NCBI GenBank assembly: GCA_014773175.1
Contig: VXCM01000460.1
Coordinates: 62,001 to 126,000, forward strand
Direction: 5' to 3'
Length of the DNA stretch: 64,000 bases
DNA from: Lucifuga dentata
Taxonomy: Eukaryota; Chordata; Actinopteri; Ophidiiformes; Bythitidae
Shown: piece after piece, positions 50,530 through 62,712 of the stretch
Layout of the letters: each line of letters opens with the position of its first letter
Numbering within the stretch: the stretch's first letter is position 1
Position numbers and translations under genes: made by a program
The notes under the pieces: generated by a model
What the model saw: only the letters and a program-made list of their open reading frames with translations
What the model was told of the DNA's origin: nothing
Databases searched by the model: none

Positions 50530-51286
50530 GATTTATTGATTACAATAAGGGGCCTTGTGGTTATGCAGGGTCAGATACTTCTGTTGATATGATTTATTGG
50601 GATTCTTCAAACACCTGTATTGACTTACATTTTAAATGAAACGAGCAATTTTCTTCCAAGTGGCTAATATCTTATTGGTTTTCCAATGTGTCTCATGCAA
50701 AACTGATTTCAAAAGAAAGTTAGGTATGTTGACATTTGGTTAATGTTTAGCAAAAGGACTTGAATAAAGTATGACAGCCGGTGCCACAAGGTTTTTGGAA
50801 TGGGTGAATTTATTACCTCCATCTGAGTGCTACAAAAATTACAGATTACAACTAGATCAGAGAAGCAGCATATGTCTGACATTTCATTCCCAGAAATATA
50901 TCAAATAAGAAAAGACACATGAAAAAGTCTTCTAAAAGTTTGTAAAAAGTGAAAAGGCAACAGCAAGCATCTACTTGTAACATCAGATAAATTGATACCC
51001 ATACACACACTTGCATGTGTATTACCGTTCATGTTTTTGGATTTGTTCGCCTACTCTAGCTGCCATTTTGCTTTTGATCTTTACCTTAACTTTTGACTGT
51101 GGCTCATGCCTTGCCCTTTTCATTTATCTGCTAATCTCTGACTTTGCACCATCTTATTCTCAGTAAAAACTGTTTAAACCATCTCACCTGTTTCAGTCTG
51201 CTACTAAGTCAAACTTCAAAACATCCATTACATACTGAGCCATCATAATCCCCAAGTGTATGAGCACACAAATTCAAAGTGGATCT
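48481..51286. other. Region without a recognised gene
   Basis: Includes C/T and A homopolymers around Ns (48586, 49773) and a duplicated CA-repeat block (50412-50544). No domain-bearing frame. Confidence 0.6.
50412..50544. other. Exact 66-bp duplication around a single N
   Basis: 50412-50477 and 50479-50544 both run from GGGAACATAAAACAC through (CA)n to GATTTATTGATTACA, split by one N at 50478. Probable unmerged contig overlap. Confidence 0.85.
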
Positions 51287-51348
51287 TTAAAGGACTAAAC
51301 CGGTGATTTTGCATGTCTAAGTCCAATAAAAACTGCCTGATCCTTTAA
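51287..51348 (+). mobile_element. TTAA-bounded element, 62-bp relic (copy 5)
   Basis: TTAAAGGACTAAACCGGTGA at the left and GATCCTTTAA at the right, with TTTTGCATGTCTAAGTCCAA between. Only the left arm and the last bases remain. Confidence 0.75.
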
Positions 51349-51826
51349 GTCATCCCCAAAATCTTAGTTTTGGCCTGAAGAAAGCAGGAATAGCATTTAG
51401 AAATGATTTGGAAGCAAAGATAGAAACAGCTGCTTTGTGTTTCTCTTTTTCTTTCTCCACCTATCTGCTATTTCTGTTATATTAGAGGATGATAGAAAAT
51501 AGAAGAGCAGAATCTGTGTCAAGGTGTTCTGACAAGCCAGAAAAGCTCGGCATATGGAGGCTGTGTATTGTTTAGAATGCATTTACAGTGACCCTGAAAG
51601 AGGAGAATACAGACAAGCTGTATAGTCAGATGCACCAGAATTATGAAAGTATCTTTTGAAAGATTTTTGAAAGAAAGTGAACACCTGCTTCTCTGATGGA
51701 AACTGGATGAAATTTAGCACGGTGCCTTACACAAATTTTTATAATTTGCATTATAGAAAAGGGCATTATAGAAAAGAAATTTAAATTGCATGGTTTCCTC
51801 TTATAAACACTTAAGAATATGCTGCC

Positions 51827-51855
51827 CATCTGAACACTCTTGACACAGACAAACA

Positions 51856-51898
<43 letters not shown>

Positions 51899-51928
51899 NC
51901 ATCTGAACACTCTTGACACAGACAAACA

Positions 51929-51960
<32 letters not shown>
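51827..51960. other. Duplication around a single N in a CA repeat
   Basis: CATCTGAACACTCTTGACAC followed by the same sequence and (CA)n occurs at 51827-51898 and 51900-51960, with one N at 51899. The copies differ only in CA number. Probable assembly artefact. Confidence 0.82.
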
Positions 51961-51961
<1 letters not shown>

Positions 51962-52399
51962 TCTCTACACTCTTCAGGGACTATTACAACACAAGTAGTC
52001 ACTTCATGAGAAATGAGCAAATGAGCACAGCAAGTTGAGGATATATGTTCACACTCCACAATACAGTGCAGAGAACTTACAGTAGAGCAGTAACTGAAGC
52101 CTAAAGACACAGTTATATTATGGCTATGGGTAACGCTTGATTTTGTTTATCTGCTGGGTGTACATTATTTTCAAATACCTGCATAGATCCAATGTAGGCA
52201 TCTCATCACTGTTCTAAATTAGTACATACAGCCATACGTCCCCAGCACTCATCACATTACCAGACTATGGATTCTCTCACTTGTTGGACTGATCAAGTTT
52301 TTGTTTAGGTTGTCAAAAATTCTATTAATATTTTACAGATTTCCATGTTCTTTTTTTTTTTCATTTATTTTGAAACATTTGTNAAAAAAAAAAAAAAAA

Positions 52400-52690
52400 C
52401 GACAGTGATCCACTTCCTTTCTTCCTTGCTGCAGCATTACTGTTCACACTGAGTGAAAACAGGCCAAGCAGGTCTTTTAGAGGCCCTCTTTTAAAAAGCC
52501 TGCTCTGTTCTGATTGGCCAGTTGCATCAGGCCCCAGATGATAAGACCCATGGCCTTCAAGACAAAGATGCTAGCCAAATATTTGCTCACAAGCCTCGTT
52601 CATGGCTGGTGTGTCTAACCAGGTGTGTGGCGGGTAAATTCAAATGCGTTACATGTTGAAGTCAACACGTAGGAGAAAAAGACCATTAAA
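52400..52690 (+). repeat. Dispersed repeat family 2, copy C
   Basis: Shares CACTGAGTGAAAACAGG, CTGATTGGCCAGTTG, AGATGCTAGCCAAATATTTG and GGTGTGTCTAACCAGGTGTG blocks with copies A and B; abuts the Tc1 remnant. Confidence 0.7.
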
Positions 52691-52699
52691 AAACAAACA

Positions 52700-53444
52700 A
52701 ATCGTATCATTTGGGGCAATTTAGGATCTATGGCCCTAAATTGGCCCTCCACCAGCTTGTCTTTTTCCCATAGTGCATCCTGGTGCCATCTCTTCCCCAG
52801 GTAAACCACACACACACACCCGGCCATCCTCATGATGTCAAAAAAATGTGATCCATCAGACCAGGTCACCTTCTTCCATCACTCCATGGTCCAGTTCTGA
52901 TGCTCACGTGCCCATTGTAGGCGCTTTGGGTGGTGGACAGGGGTCAGCATGGCGCTCTGAGCGGTCTGTGGCTACACAGCCCGATACACAGCAAGCTGCT
53001 GTGTGTGTTCTGACACCTGTCTGTCATAGCAGCAGTTATTTTTTCAGCTATTTGTGCTACAGTAGCTCTTCTGTGGGATCGGAACAGACGGGCTAGCCTT
53101 CGCTCCCCATGCGCATCAATGAGCTTAGGCACCCATGACCCTGTCGCTGGTTTGCCGGTTGTCCTTCTTTGGACCACTTTTGATAGGATGTGACCACTGC
53201 GTAGCAGAAACATTCCACAAGACCTGACATTTTGGAGACGCTCTGATGCAGTCACCCAGCATCACAAGTTGGCCTTTGTCAAAGTTGCTCAGACCCTTAA
53301 GCTGCCCATTGTTCCTGCTTCCAACACATCAACTTCAAGAACTAACTGTTGACTTGCTGCCTAATATATCCCACCCCTTGACAGGTGCCATTAATGTTAT
53401 TCACTTCACCTGTCAGTGGTTTTAATGTTGTGGCTGGTAGAGTA
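52700..53444 (-). pseudogene. Tc1-like transposase pseudogene, 5' part
   Basis: Minus-strand pieces of a Tc1-like transposase in order: RLQNVRSCGM, KPATGSWVPKLIDAHGERRL and RRATVAQIAEKITA (DNA-binding region) at 53255-52944, then KVTWSDGSHFF near 52875-52840 (first catalytic aspartate, in the WSDE block) and LGKRWHQDALWEKDK. The outer end near 53444 has the TTTTAATGTTGTGGCT terminus preceded by the ACCTGTCAGTGG block seen in a common fish Tc1 family. Frameshifts and stops separate the blocks, and the element stops before the QQDNxPxH block, so the 3' half and right terminus are lost. Non-functional. Confidence 0.85.
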
Positions 53445-54950
53445 TATATAGAATATCAAAGATACAAAGATGGCATAACTCATAGCAAATATGGAGAAAT
53501 AATCTGACATCATATGAAGCAGTTTTTAAAAAAAATAACAAAAAACAAGTTAAATATCAAACTTGTTTTTTTTTAAGTCTTGCTAAGATGCGCCTGTATT
53601 TTTGAACAAGAAGAATACTATGTATTCACAAGATGCAATTTTTGATATGCAATGCACATTTATTTGTATCAGATGCAGACTTAGCATCTTCTTTGCTGCA
53701 GGAGGCCTGCTAGCCAAATACGACACAGATGCTTATTCTTATTCTACATCAGATGGATGTTCATACGTTTTATTTGAAGAGATTCTTATGGAGTCTGACA
53801 TAACTTATAAGTTTCCTTGTGTTTCAGTGGCAAATTATTATCTGCAGGAACCAATACACATCACAACACATCTGTAGCAATAGATGCAACCACAAGTGCC
53901 TGCACACACACACACAAGATATGAATGTGCACCAGCTCTCTTTATTCTCTTCTTCCATTAAAAAGGTGCATGGCCCTGAAATGCGGTGCTGGGCAGAATT
54001 CACCACATGCTTTCCTTTTATTTTTCTCTCTTCTCATGTATCACTTGAGACAAATGAATAAATAATAGCGTTGGCACTCTTCAAAACTATGTTTAATTAT
54101 CTACACCTAGCTTAATGGGAGGGGGGTGGTGTTTCNTGGCACTCTTCAAAACTATGTTTAATTATCTACACCTAGCTTAATGGGAGGGGGGTGGTGTTTC
54201 TCCGAGGGGTGACAACCTCTGTGCCTTGAACCTCACTACACACATTCACACTCACACGCAGTAACAGACAATCACATCTAGCAAACATGAAGCCATTCAT
54301 CATGGTGTCAGTGGGAAGGACTCTTGGGTAAAAGCCTCTCAAATTAGAATTCTATTTCACTTGTTTACTCCGTTCTCACTCTTGAGGCCGGCACTGTTCG
54401 GTTAAACGTGTGTGAATGTGTGTGTGTGTGTTAGACGAAGAGGCCCTTCATTCTGTGGGAGGCAGTGCAACATGATTAGTTGTAACAACACGGTGTGTAT
54501 TACAGCTGAATTCCCTGTCACAGCACTGCTCACTAAAGTCTTTGTTGCGACAAATTGCTCATTAGATTTGTTTTTCACAATCACATCTGCAACTAAAGTT
54601 CTCCAAAGGGAGATGAACCTTTAATAAGAACTCTTTAATCTAAATTCTATTTCGAATTCAACAAATAGCGAATCATACATCAATCGACCAGCTAACACAC
54701 AAGATCCCTTCCTATTTCCTATTTATTCACTCCCACTTTGAATGTTTCTGGGGAAATTATCCAGAGAAAAAAAAATGACTAAAGTGGAAGTATATGAAAT
54801 GAGCACCATTATTCTGATCTGACAAACAGCCTTTAACTCTCTGGAGTCTAAAGAAAATTCAGTTTTCACTTAATTTGGCTTTTAAAGGCCTCATTTGTTG
54901 TCATTTCTTGGATTTCAGATTATTTTCTTGATCAGCTGTGACTTTGAGGG
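53445..54950. other. Region without a recognised gene
   Basis: No domain-bearing frame; the only structure is the duplication at 54072-54200. Confidence 0.55.
54072..54200. other. Exact 64-bp duplication around a single N
   Basis: 54072-54135 and 54137-54200 are identical (TGGCACTCTTCAAAAC to GGGGGGTGGTGTTTC), separated by an N at 54136. Probable unmerged contig ends. Confidence 0.87.
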
Positions 54951-55607
54951 TTAAAGTCATAACTGTGATTTTACTTGTTTGAGCCTAATATCTTCAACCC
55001 ACATACACATTACATTACTGACAGCCCTTTTTTCAAAACACTCTACTGTAGTGGTAAGTATTAGAACTGTTTTTCCTACCTTCCAGACTACCATTGATTT
55101 CAGTTCATTCCAGTATACTATTAAATCAACTTGTAGAGACTTGAAACATGCTTGAGATACGTACGTCATTATTTTTTGTTGAAGTTATATAATTTCACTG
55201 ATCCAACACAGAGCTAAAGGAAGAAAATGTATGTCTCCGCCAGGGAATATAGTCCCTGGTAAAAGAGAAAACTCCTTGAGCAAACTGGAGCAGTAAATAT
55301 TAATTACTGCTCCAGTTATACCGCTCCTCCTTTACCAGGAGTTTTCCCCTGGTAAAAGAGAAAACTCCTTTACCAGAGAAATTAAAATGACTATGCCTTC
55401 TTCACTCAAGTGTGCGCGTTAACAGTTGAAACACTGAATTCACCTGAGAAATTTTTATTTGATTTCAAAAGATTAAGGGATTTGGCAAAATAACAGGAAA
55501 ACTAAAATAAGGTTTCATATTTTGGAAAATGGCTGGCAGTAACATAACACGTATGCAGATAGTATTTATTGAGCTTACACATGCAAAATCACAATATGGT
55601 CCTTTAA
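54951..55607 (-). mobile_element. TTAA-bounded element, copy 6 (minus orientation)
   Basis: 657 bp between TTAA ends. Internal blocks appear as reverse complements (CCAACACAGAGCT, GTCTCCGCCAGGGAATATAG), so it is inverted relative to the other copies. An extra insertion near 55255-55380 contains a repeated CCTGGTAAAAGAGAAAACTC and a 14-bp hairpin. Confidence 0.83.
55283..55317. repeat. 14-bp hairpin inside TTAA-element copy 6
   Basis: AACTGGAGCAGTAA and its reverse complement TTACTGCTCCAGTT around a 7-nt AT loop. Not present in the other copies. Confidence 0.75.
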
Positions 55608-55619
55608 GGGCAGAGAGTT

Positions 55620-55868
55620 CACTCTGTAAATACAAACTCCAACATCATGCCCCAATGAACATCTCCATGTATTTACTCTATATAATGATTGCTGAAATTT
55701 GACTAACAGCAAATTTTCACACACTAATGTACCCTCCTGAGTACATCTCCAACAATTAGCATTATTCTTCAAACTGGCTCTAAATCGTTTGGGAAGGATC
55801 CAGTAGCATTGAATCATAATTTTGAAAAGACTGGTCCTAATTTCCCTAGACACATACTTAGATTTCAA
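55620..55868 (-). pseudogene. L1/Tx1-like LINE remnant (C-terminal zinc-knuckle region)
   Basis: A minus-strand frame reads CYWILPKRF followed by NNANCWRCTQEGTL. It resembles the post-RT segment of fish L1-type LINEs, where a CYxTPxRL motif precedes CWRCGxxxGTxxHxxWxCP. The downstream half is degenerate and the upstream polymerase is absent. Short match, so the clade is tentative. Confidence 0.5.
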
Positions 55869-56511
55869 TCATTCAGACAACTCCTCAGGAGTAAATAAGA
55901 TGCTCAAGTCTTTTCTCACAATGATTTTAAAACAGAAGGTTTGATGAACATTGGCAGTGTGAATAATATATAAAGCCACATGCAGTCAGAATTCACAGCC
56001 TGACATGATAAAGCATCAGGAGAACACAGATTTGAAAATATCCCCACTATTGGTAAACCAAGTGTAACCAAACTCTCTAAAGAAAGGAGGCTTAGAAATG
56101 CATAATTTAGGGTTCCAGCACATACACTCATTCATCTTTTTTTTTCTCCCTATAGACCCCGTTCTGTGGTATCATTGCAATCCTGTATCTGTGGTGTCTC
56201 CATCACAGCAAGGACAAATGCACTTTTATACATTTTACACATTCACCATCCGCTTTAACCTACAGCACCACTGTGGGTTACTAATCTGTCCCATGACACA
56301 CGCGCACACACACACACACACACACGCATTTCAAATGCACACACAAAAAAAATATCAGCCATGGTCATGCAGGCACATACTTGGAGAAGATAAGTTGTTT
56401 CATAAGGTTTTCTGTTTTTATTAAACTGCAGACTACATATGAAACAGAACACTACCAGATGGAATAAAACGCAACCCGACACATGTATATAGTATGTATG
56501 TATGTATGTAC

Positions 56512-56843
56512 GCTACAGGCCAGAAGTTTGAGGCCACCGTCCAGATTTAGCATGACCAGACTGTGTAGCACGTTAATCCAAAATGATGTGGGAGAGGGCA
56601 GACAGCAGCTATTGAATAGAATGTTAAAAACACATCAGCAAGGGAGTTGGAACATAACTGGAGTGTCAGTGCACTAATACAGACTGGGCATTCATTCATT
56701 AAAAATCATTTCTTAACCACAATGGCTATATAATATGCTCTTGTTGACAAATTCTTCTTGAAAACTAATTAGTTACATTTATTTTGTACATTTTTTGTCA
56801 TTTCCTGTGCAATAAATTGTAAAACTTATGGCCTGTAATGTAG
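56512..56843 (+). mobile_element. Internally deleted Tc1-like element
   Basis: Left end CTACAGGCCAGAAGTTTGAG then GCCACC; right end GGCCTGTAATGTAG preceded by TTTCCTGTGCAATAAATTGT. It keeps AATTCTTCTTGAAAACTAAT also seen at 42640-42670, so it is a deletion derivative of the family at 42318-42790. No transposase remains. Confidence 0.78.
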
Positions 56844-59533
56844 GTATAGTAGCAGATGTACTCTATGAAAAAGTTACAGAAATTTTCAAGGCAACAACCT
56901 TTGAAAATAAGATTTTTATTTGAGTTTTTCCAACTTGAATTTCTTTTAATTTACTTCAATGCTACACCTGACATTAACTATCTATGTTGTACAAAGATGG
57001 CCGCCACCAGTATCCTGTGTTTGTTTGAAGCATAGATTGTGGACGTCCGCCAGAATCAACCCTACATGTTAGCAAAATGCAATAGAAGAAAATCATGGGG
57101 TCGATAATGTCACGTCCGTGATAAGCATAAACCAGGATTAACACCATGTGTGGATCCATGTCGAGCTCAAACTGGGCATCACAGATGTCACATCTGCTCT
57201 GATGCAGCTGCTGTTGCCTGTCACATCTGGAATATATGCTTCTAGTTGTGCCAAGTGATGTGTAAGTTCTTGTTCACTCAGCTCAGCTTTGCCTCAGCGC
57301 CAAGACAGTTCAGACTTTGCCCTTGTGTTTGAACTCAAATGTTTTTTGTCAAAGCTACCTGTGTGCCTTGACGAGTTCCCTTTCATCTCCTGTGATGGGA
57401 AAGGTGAGTTATCTGCAGAAAATGCTGAACTATGTAATGAAAAATGAGCAAACTATCACTTTAAACGGCTTTATCTTTCAAAGCTCAAATTGAAATCTTT
57501 CATGTTGGGAGAACGCAAAGGCCAAAGTGAGAGACGCAAAACTTTCAGACAATTTAATTATTTTCTTTTTCCAAACTTGAAAGTCAATGAGCGGCAAAAA
57601 TGGCATTTGCATTTGAAGCTGTATCAGCAAAAGGATTAACTTTCAAATCAAATATGCACATAAGCATTTTCTGCAAATACATGCATGGGCACACACACAC
57701 ACAGGTATTACAGATATGTTTCATATCTGCTGAGGGGTCATTGTCTCTCTCCCAGAAAGGCTTTCTGACATTTATTCCTGCTAGCAGGGAAATAAATAAT
57801 TCTTTAGAAGTCTACCACATTTTTCCAAAAACAGTAGAGCAACAATGATGAAAGACCATAAGTTTGAAGATATTAGCAATTATAATTTTGCTTCCCTAGA
57901 ATTTCCCTGAAATCTCTTTTCAATCCCTCTGAATGATTGACTCATGGGACGGATATGCTGAGATCTTCTGTTCCATCTAATTGAGTCAACGCCATCACTC
58001 TTCTCAGGAAGTGATTAATCTGTTTTTTTTTTTGTTTTTTTTTGTCTAAAACCGTATTATGAATGAGTTTGTATTCTTTAGTCTTTTGTCTTTCTGCAGC
58101 CCTTTTGTCTTGTCAACATCTTTTTCTAACATTCATTCTTATGTTTTTTCATTACAGATTCCTCATGAGAAGACCTTTAAATCCTAAAGGAGAATATATT
58201 GAACCACACATGACAGCTTTCACAGTGTTTGGTTGTAAATAATGCTGGAATGTGGCACCACACGTTTGACTGCAGATGCATCACTGACATCATGGCCTTT
58301 AACAAAGTAAAGGTAAAGCAGAGATAAACAAGGGCTGCTCAGTATGAAGTGGAAAAAAAATGGGCACCATTTTCAGAGAAGGCACAGCTTCTAAGTATTA
58401 ATAATGGCTTTAATATTATTAGTTAATTAATCATTTATTGTCTTTACCGTCTTTTTAACCATGTGGGACCTCTTTTTGCACTAGAATTATAGTGCCTTAA
58501 CTAATTTTTAGCACCTACTCCCTGGTATGTACTCTCTGACAGGTGGAGCACTTATGATTGAACATCATTGATTGATCAGATGCACCCCCCCTNAAAAAAG
58601 GAACTGGTGGACAACCACCAGTTTCAAATTCTAGTTATGTAATATGTTTAGTTTGTAGACAGCGAAACTGCAGCAGCCATTCACTCAAAGCAAAAAATAT
58701 TTTTTTAAAGTCACGCAACATTTATTGCAACTCAGAATTACTGATTATATAAAGAAGCCCAAGAAAAAAGACAAAATAAATAAATAAATAAAAGCTCACA
58801 ATAACCAAACCCGCTCCAATAGATGGAGACATTGTTGCTCCAGCTTTCTGGATAGTTCCAGCTAAGAGTTTCTAATTTAAGATCCAAAATTTAGGTCTAA
58901 CTTTAGTGGGAAGCACAGAACAAAATGTTGTTAAAGAGCACATTTATAACTGTAAACCTGTTGGATTATTGTACTGGAAACCCCCTGAATGAAATAAATA
59001 AAATTTATAACTGTGGACTTGATACTTTCTTATACAATGAGAATGATATAGAGAAGGGGTACTCAAATACAAATCTTAAAGGTCCACAAAGTAGAGCAGA
59101 CATTCTCACACAGACAGTGGAACAGTCGGACATTCGGTTTCTTTCTTTCTTTCTTTCTTTCTGCAGAGAATTTTGACACATTGCGTTGCAGCGATGTCTC
59201 GCAGATAATACAAATAATACATATGAAAAGTACAATTTGCTCAGAATCCAGAGACAGCTGTGGTTTGATTCGGATCCAGACCGGAGTGCAGACTTTGAGG
59301 ATGACCTGATATAGACCAGTCATAGGGATTTTTCACAGTCCAAAAGTTAGTTCTAATAATTGCTTATTACTTATTAAAAAAAAAAAAAAAAAACATGAAC
59401 TGTGGAGCAAAAAAATTTTTTTTCATTTTGAAGAGCTCATAAATCTCAAGTAACTTTTGTACTTTTATAATTGCACACCACTGTATGTATCATATGATAG
59501 AAGTGGACTGAGTACATAAGGAGATGAGGCAAT

Positions 59534-59567
59534 GAGGAGAGGAGAGGAGAGGAGAGGAGAGGAGAGA
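59534..59567. repeat. (GGAGA)n pentanucleotide repeat
   Basis: About 7 units of GGAGA. Confidence 0.9.
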
Positions 59568-60009
59568 GTTATGAGCCAGGTTCTTTCAGGCTCCATTAGC
59601 TCACCGCCAGCCCAATTAATCTCTCTGCTACATCTGATACACGCACACACTACCTGCACACATACATGCAGAAACACACACCAATTTTCCATCGACAGGA
59701 GGTTATGAAACGTCACATGCATTATGCATTTTTTATGACACGTAAAGCACCGACTACAACTACAGTGTCTTTATAACATAATCCACTTGTACTTAAGAAT
59801 TTCCTCAGACGCTGATGTAGGAGATCCAAGATATTCTGGATCATGATATTCAAAAAAACTCTGCTGTTTCACTGATGGTTTTAAACATGACTAATAAAGT
59901 CAAAAATTTAGATAAACTAATTTAGTTTGGTTTAAAATGAATCTACTCAGTCACAATAACAATCAGACACATTACTGCACAAATCATGCTGGTAATAAGC
60001 TTTGATGTT

Positions 60010-60017
60010 ATGATGAT

Positions 60018-60047
<30 letters not shown>
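60010..60047. repeat. (GAT)n/(GAG)n trinucleotide repeat
   Basis: Short GAT run passing into about 8 GAG units. Confidence 0.9.
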
Positions 60048-60048
<1 letters not shown>

Positions 60049-60701
60049 ATGGTGATGAAGAAGATAGCAGAGTCAGTATTGAGTTTTTGGGGAAGTGAAT
60101 AAAACTCCAGAGAGGGGAGAGAAGAAAAAGAGAAATGAAAGAGAGATGGGGAAAAGGAAAAATTGAATTTCTCAAATTAAAAAAAAAAAAAAACAGATAC
60201 AGTATATTGACTAAACTCTTTCACTTGTCTGATCGTCAATAAACTGTCGTAAAGAAAACACACTCAGACTCCCCCAAATTTCCTGGAGAAGTCTAACGAA
60301 AAAAGAGACACTTTGATCCCGTTTACCTCCCTCCTTTTCCTGCTCTCATCAGTCTTTTCTTTGCCCTCTCCTTCATCTCTGCTGTCAGCTCAGTTCAGCG
60401 TTTCGCCCGGCAGCCTCGGGCTTTGCTGAAGGCACTAATGGGGTTCTGAGAGAGAGAGAGAGAGAGAGACAGATCTAGGAAGAAAGAGATTCATTTAAGA
60501 CCTATGATGATCAATAGCAGACCGCTGTGGGTGAGACATCATAGTGAGCACACAGCGGGCAGCAGAGGCGAGCTCTAATAGTTCCTGCTGTGTGTCAAGT
60601 TCCTGAGCAAAATCACAGGCATCATTGCTGAAATGAAATATTGAAATGAAATACAAAATTGTGCCGTATCTGTCTAGTAGAAGTCAATGAGCAGCCAACT
60701 T

Positions 60702-61247
60702 TTAAAGGACCATGCCAATGATTTTGTATGTTTAAAACCAATAAATACTACCTGCATACTGACAACCAATTTTCAAAACATAAAACCGTTTTTTTTTTTT
60801 TTTTNTTTTTTTTTTTTTTGTTTGTTTTTTGCCAAATTCCCTAATCTCTTAAAATCAAATGGTCAGGGATACACCAACCTTAAAATTCAATATTTTGGCT
60901 GCTAACACAAATGTCTGAATGCAGAAGGGATGGTTGTTTTTAATTTCTCGGTAAAAGCTGTCTTCTCCTGGGACTATATCCCCTGGCGGAGACATGCATT
61001 GTCGTCTGTGCAGCTCTGTGTTGGATCCTTTAAATAAAGTTACTTCAAAAAAAAAAAAAAAAAAAAAAANTTTTTTTTTTTTTTTTTTTTTTTACATATT
61101 GGAATGAACTGAAAGCAATGGAAGTCTGGAAGGTAGGGGAAAAAAATCTAAGATTTATTGCCATTTACTGCTCCAGTAGTATATTTTGGGAAATGGTTAT
61201 CAGTAACATGGCATGTATGTGGGTTGTATGTATTCGACTTAAACATA
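60702..61247 (+). mobile_element. TTAA-bounded element, copy 7
   Basis: Starts TTAAAGGACCATGCCAATGA, has the shared internal blocks (CTTCTCCTGGGACTATATCC, CAGCTCTGTGTTGGA) and the right arm up to GACTTAAACATATAGCAG, but lacks the terminal GGTCCTTTAA. Two homopolymer joins with an N (60805 and 61070, the latter poly-A to poly-T) make the internal sequence uncertain. Confidence 0.78.
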
Positions 61248-61612
61248 TAGCAGACTGTAACCATGTATGGGAGGCATCTATAAGTAATAGAAAATGTGCA
61301 AAACGGCCATAAATACAGAAAACAATCAAAACTACATCCACCACTTATGTAGTTTATGTGCGTGTTAGAAATGTAATGTGGCTTTTACAGAGGGGTTTCA
61401 AATTAAAAAGGATAATATCGCTGGAGGCAGCTGTATTTGTGGTTGATAAAAATGCAATAGTGTCCATACAAAGTGAAATCGCTGCAACAATGTCATGTCA
61501 ACCATGACAAAGCACAATACAGATAAACAACCATAAAATTGCTGCATCAGGATTCTGGGATTGTTGTTTGCCGTTACCAATACTGTACCCAACCTCCCCA
61601 AGGAGCAACTTT

Positions 61613-62172
61613 TTAAAAGGTCATACTGGTGATTTTTCATGTTGAACTCCAATAAATACTACCCACATACATATTACTGACACCCATGATCCAAAACAAG
61701 AAACCGTATTTTAGTTTTTGTGTTATTTTACCAAATCCCCTATTCTTTCAAAAACAACTGCTCAGGTGATACACTCACCTTAAAATTCAATGTTCAGGCT
61801 AACACTGCTATGTCCAAATGTAGAAAGCAAGATCATTTTTAAAAGCCATCTTCTCCTGGGACTGTATTCCCTGGCGGAGACATGCATTTTCTTCCATGCA
61901 GCTCTGTGTTGGACTGGTTAAATTAAGTATCTTCAACAAACAAAACTTAAAAAAAACAAAACAAAACAAAAAAAAAATTAATAAACATCGTGTTTGCTGT
62001 GATGGATTATTAATCTCAAGTGCATTAAACCAATGGCAGTCTGGAAAGTATGAAAAACAATTCTAATATTTACTGCTCCAGTAGAGTGTTTTGGAGGATG
62101 ATTACCAGTAACATAACATGTATGCATATATATTGGGCTCAAACATGCAAAACCACTGGTATGGTCCTTTAA
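61613..62172 (+). mobile_element. TTAA-bounded element, copy 8
   Basis: 560 bp, TTAA to TTAA, ending GGCTCAAACATGCAAAACCA then CTGGTATGGTCCT. Same orientation as copy 7, with about 365 bp between them. No transposase frame. Confidence 0.85.
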
Positions 62173-62269
62173 CAATGTGTTCCATCATCTCAGAATCACC
62201 ACAAATACCACCCTCCCATTAACTTCATCCTGATTCCCTTTCTCATACCCTTAGCCAGTTTTAAAAATG

Positions 62270-62460
62270 AGCCTGTGCAAGCTAGCATGGATTAGCATTA
62301 GCATTACCCTGCTAATTAAAGAAATCCATCCCAACATCAACATCACTAAAAGCTAACAAACAAGCAACTAGCTCAATAGCGACCTATGCTAATTAGCACT
62401 GCTTACTAACTAAATAACATGCTACCTACAGTATGTTAGCTTGCATTTAATTCAACATGC
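62270..62460. repeat. Degenerate GCTAA/TAGC-rich sequence
   Basis: Repeated GCTAG, TTAGCATTAGCATTA, GCTAATTAGCA and ATGCTAC words, a cryptically simple sequence common in fish. Confidence 0.6.
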
Positions 62461-62712
62461 TACCAAATAAACACAAAGATAACAAATGGTGTGGTAATGC
62501 TAAATATTACAATAATACTTTTGTTTTCACCAGCTACTCACCTGTTTTTCTCAGACACTCACTGCCTTTCACTGCACTGTCAGCCATGTTCTTTATTTCC
62601 TGATTAAAACTCCACCCTTTTATACCAGTTCCCCTAGCAAAGACAATGCTGATTGGCCAAACAAAACTGCACAGAGTGGGGCCTTATAGCAGATCCATAG
62701 ACTTCACATTGT

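Larger units (their letters stand above)
56844..60701. other. Region without a recognised gene
   Basis: Simple repeats: TTTC near 59136-59162, GGAGA units 59534-59567, GAG units 60010-60047 and GA near 60450. An N follows a C run at 58593. No domain-bearing frame. Confidence 0.6.

Noticed and set aside
50412..50544. Apparent tandem repeat or CRISPR-like direct repeat
   Set aside because: Exactly two copies split by one N in eukaryotic DNA; best explained as an assembly overlap.
14631..62175. Recurrent small peptides beginning LKDHT or LKDHx on both strands
   Set aside because: They are translations of the inverted ends of the TTAA-bounded elements (TTAAAGGACCATAC), not a conserved protein family.
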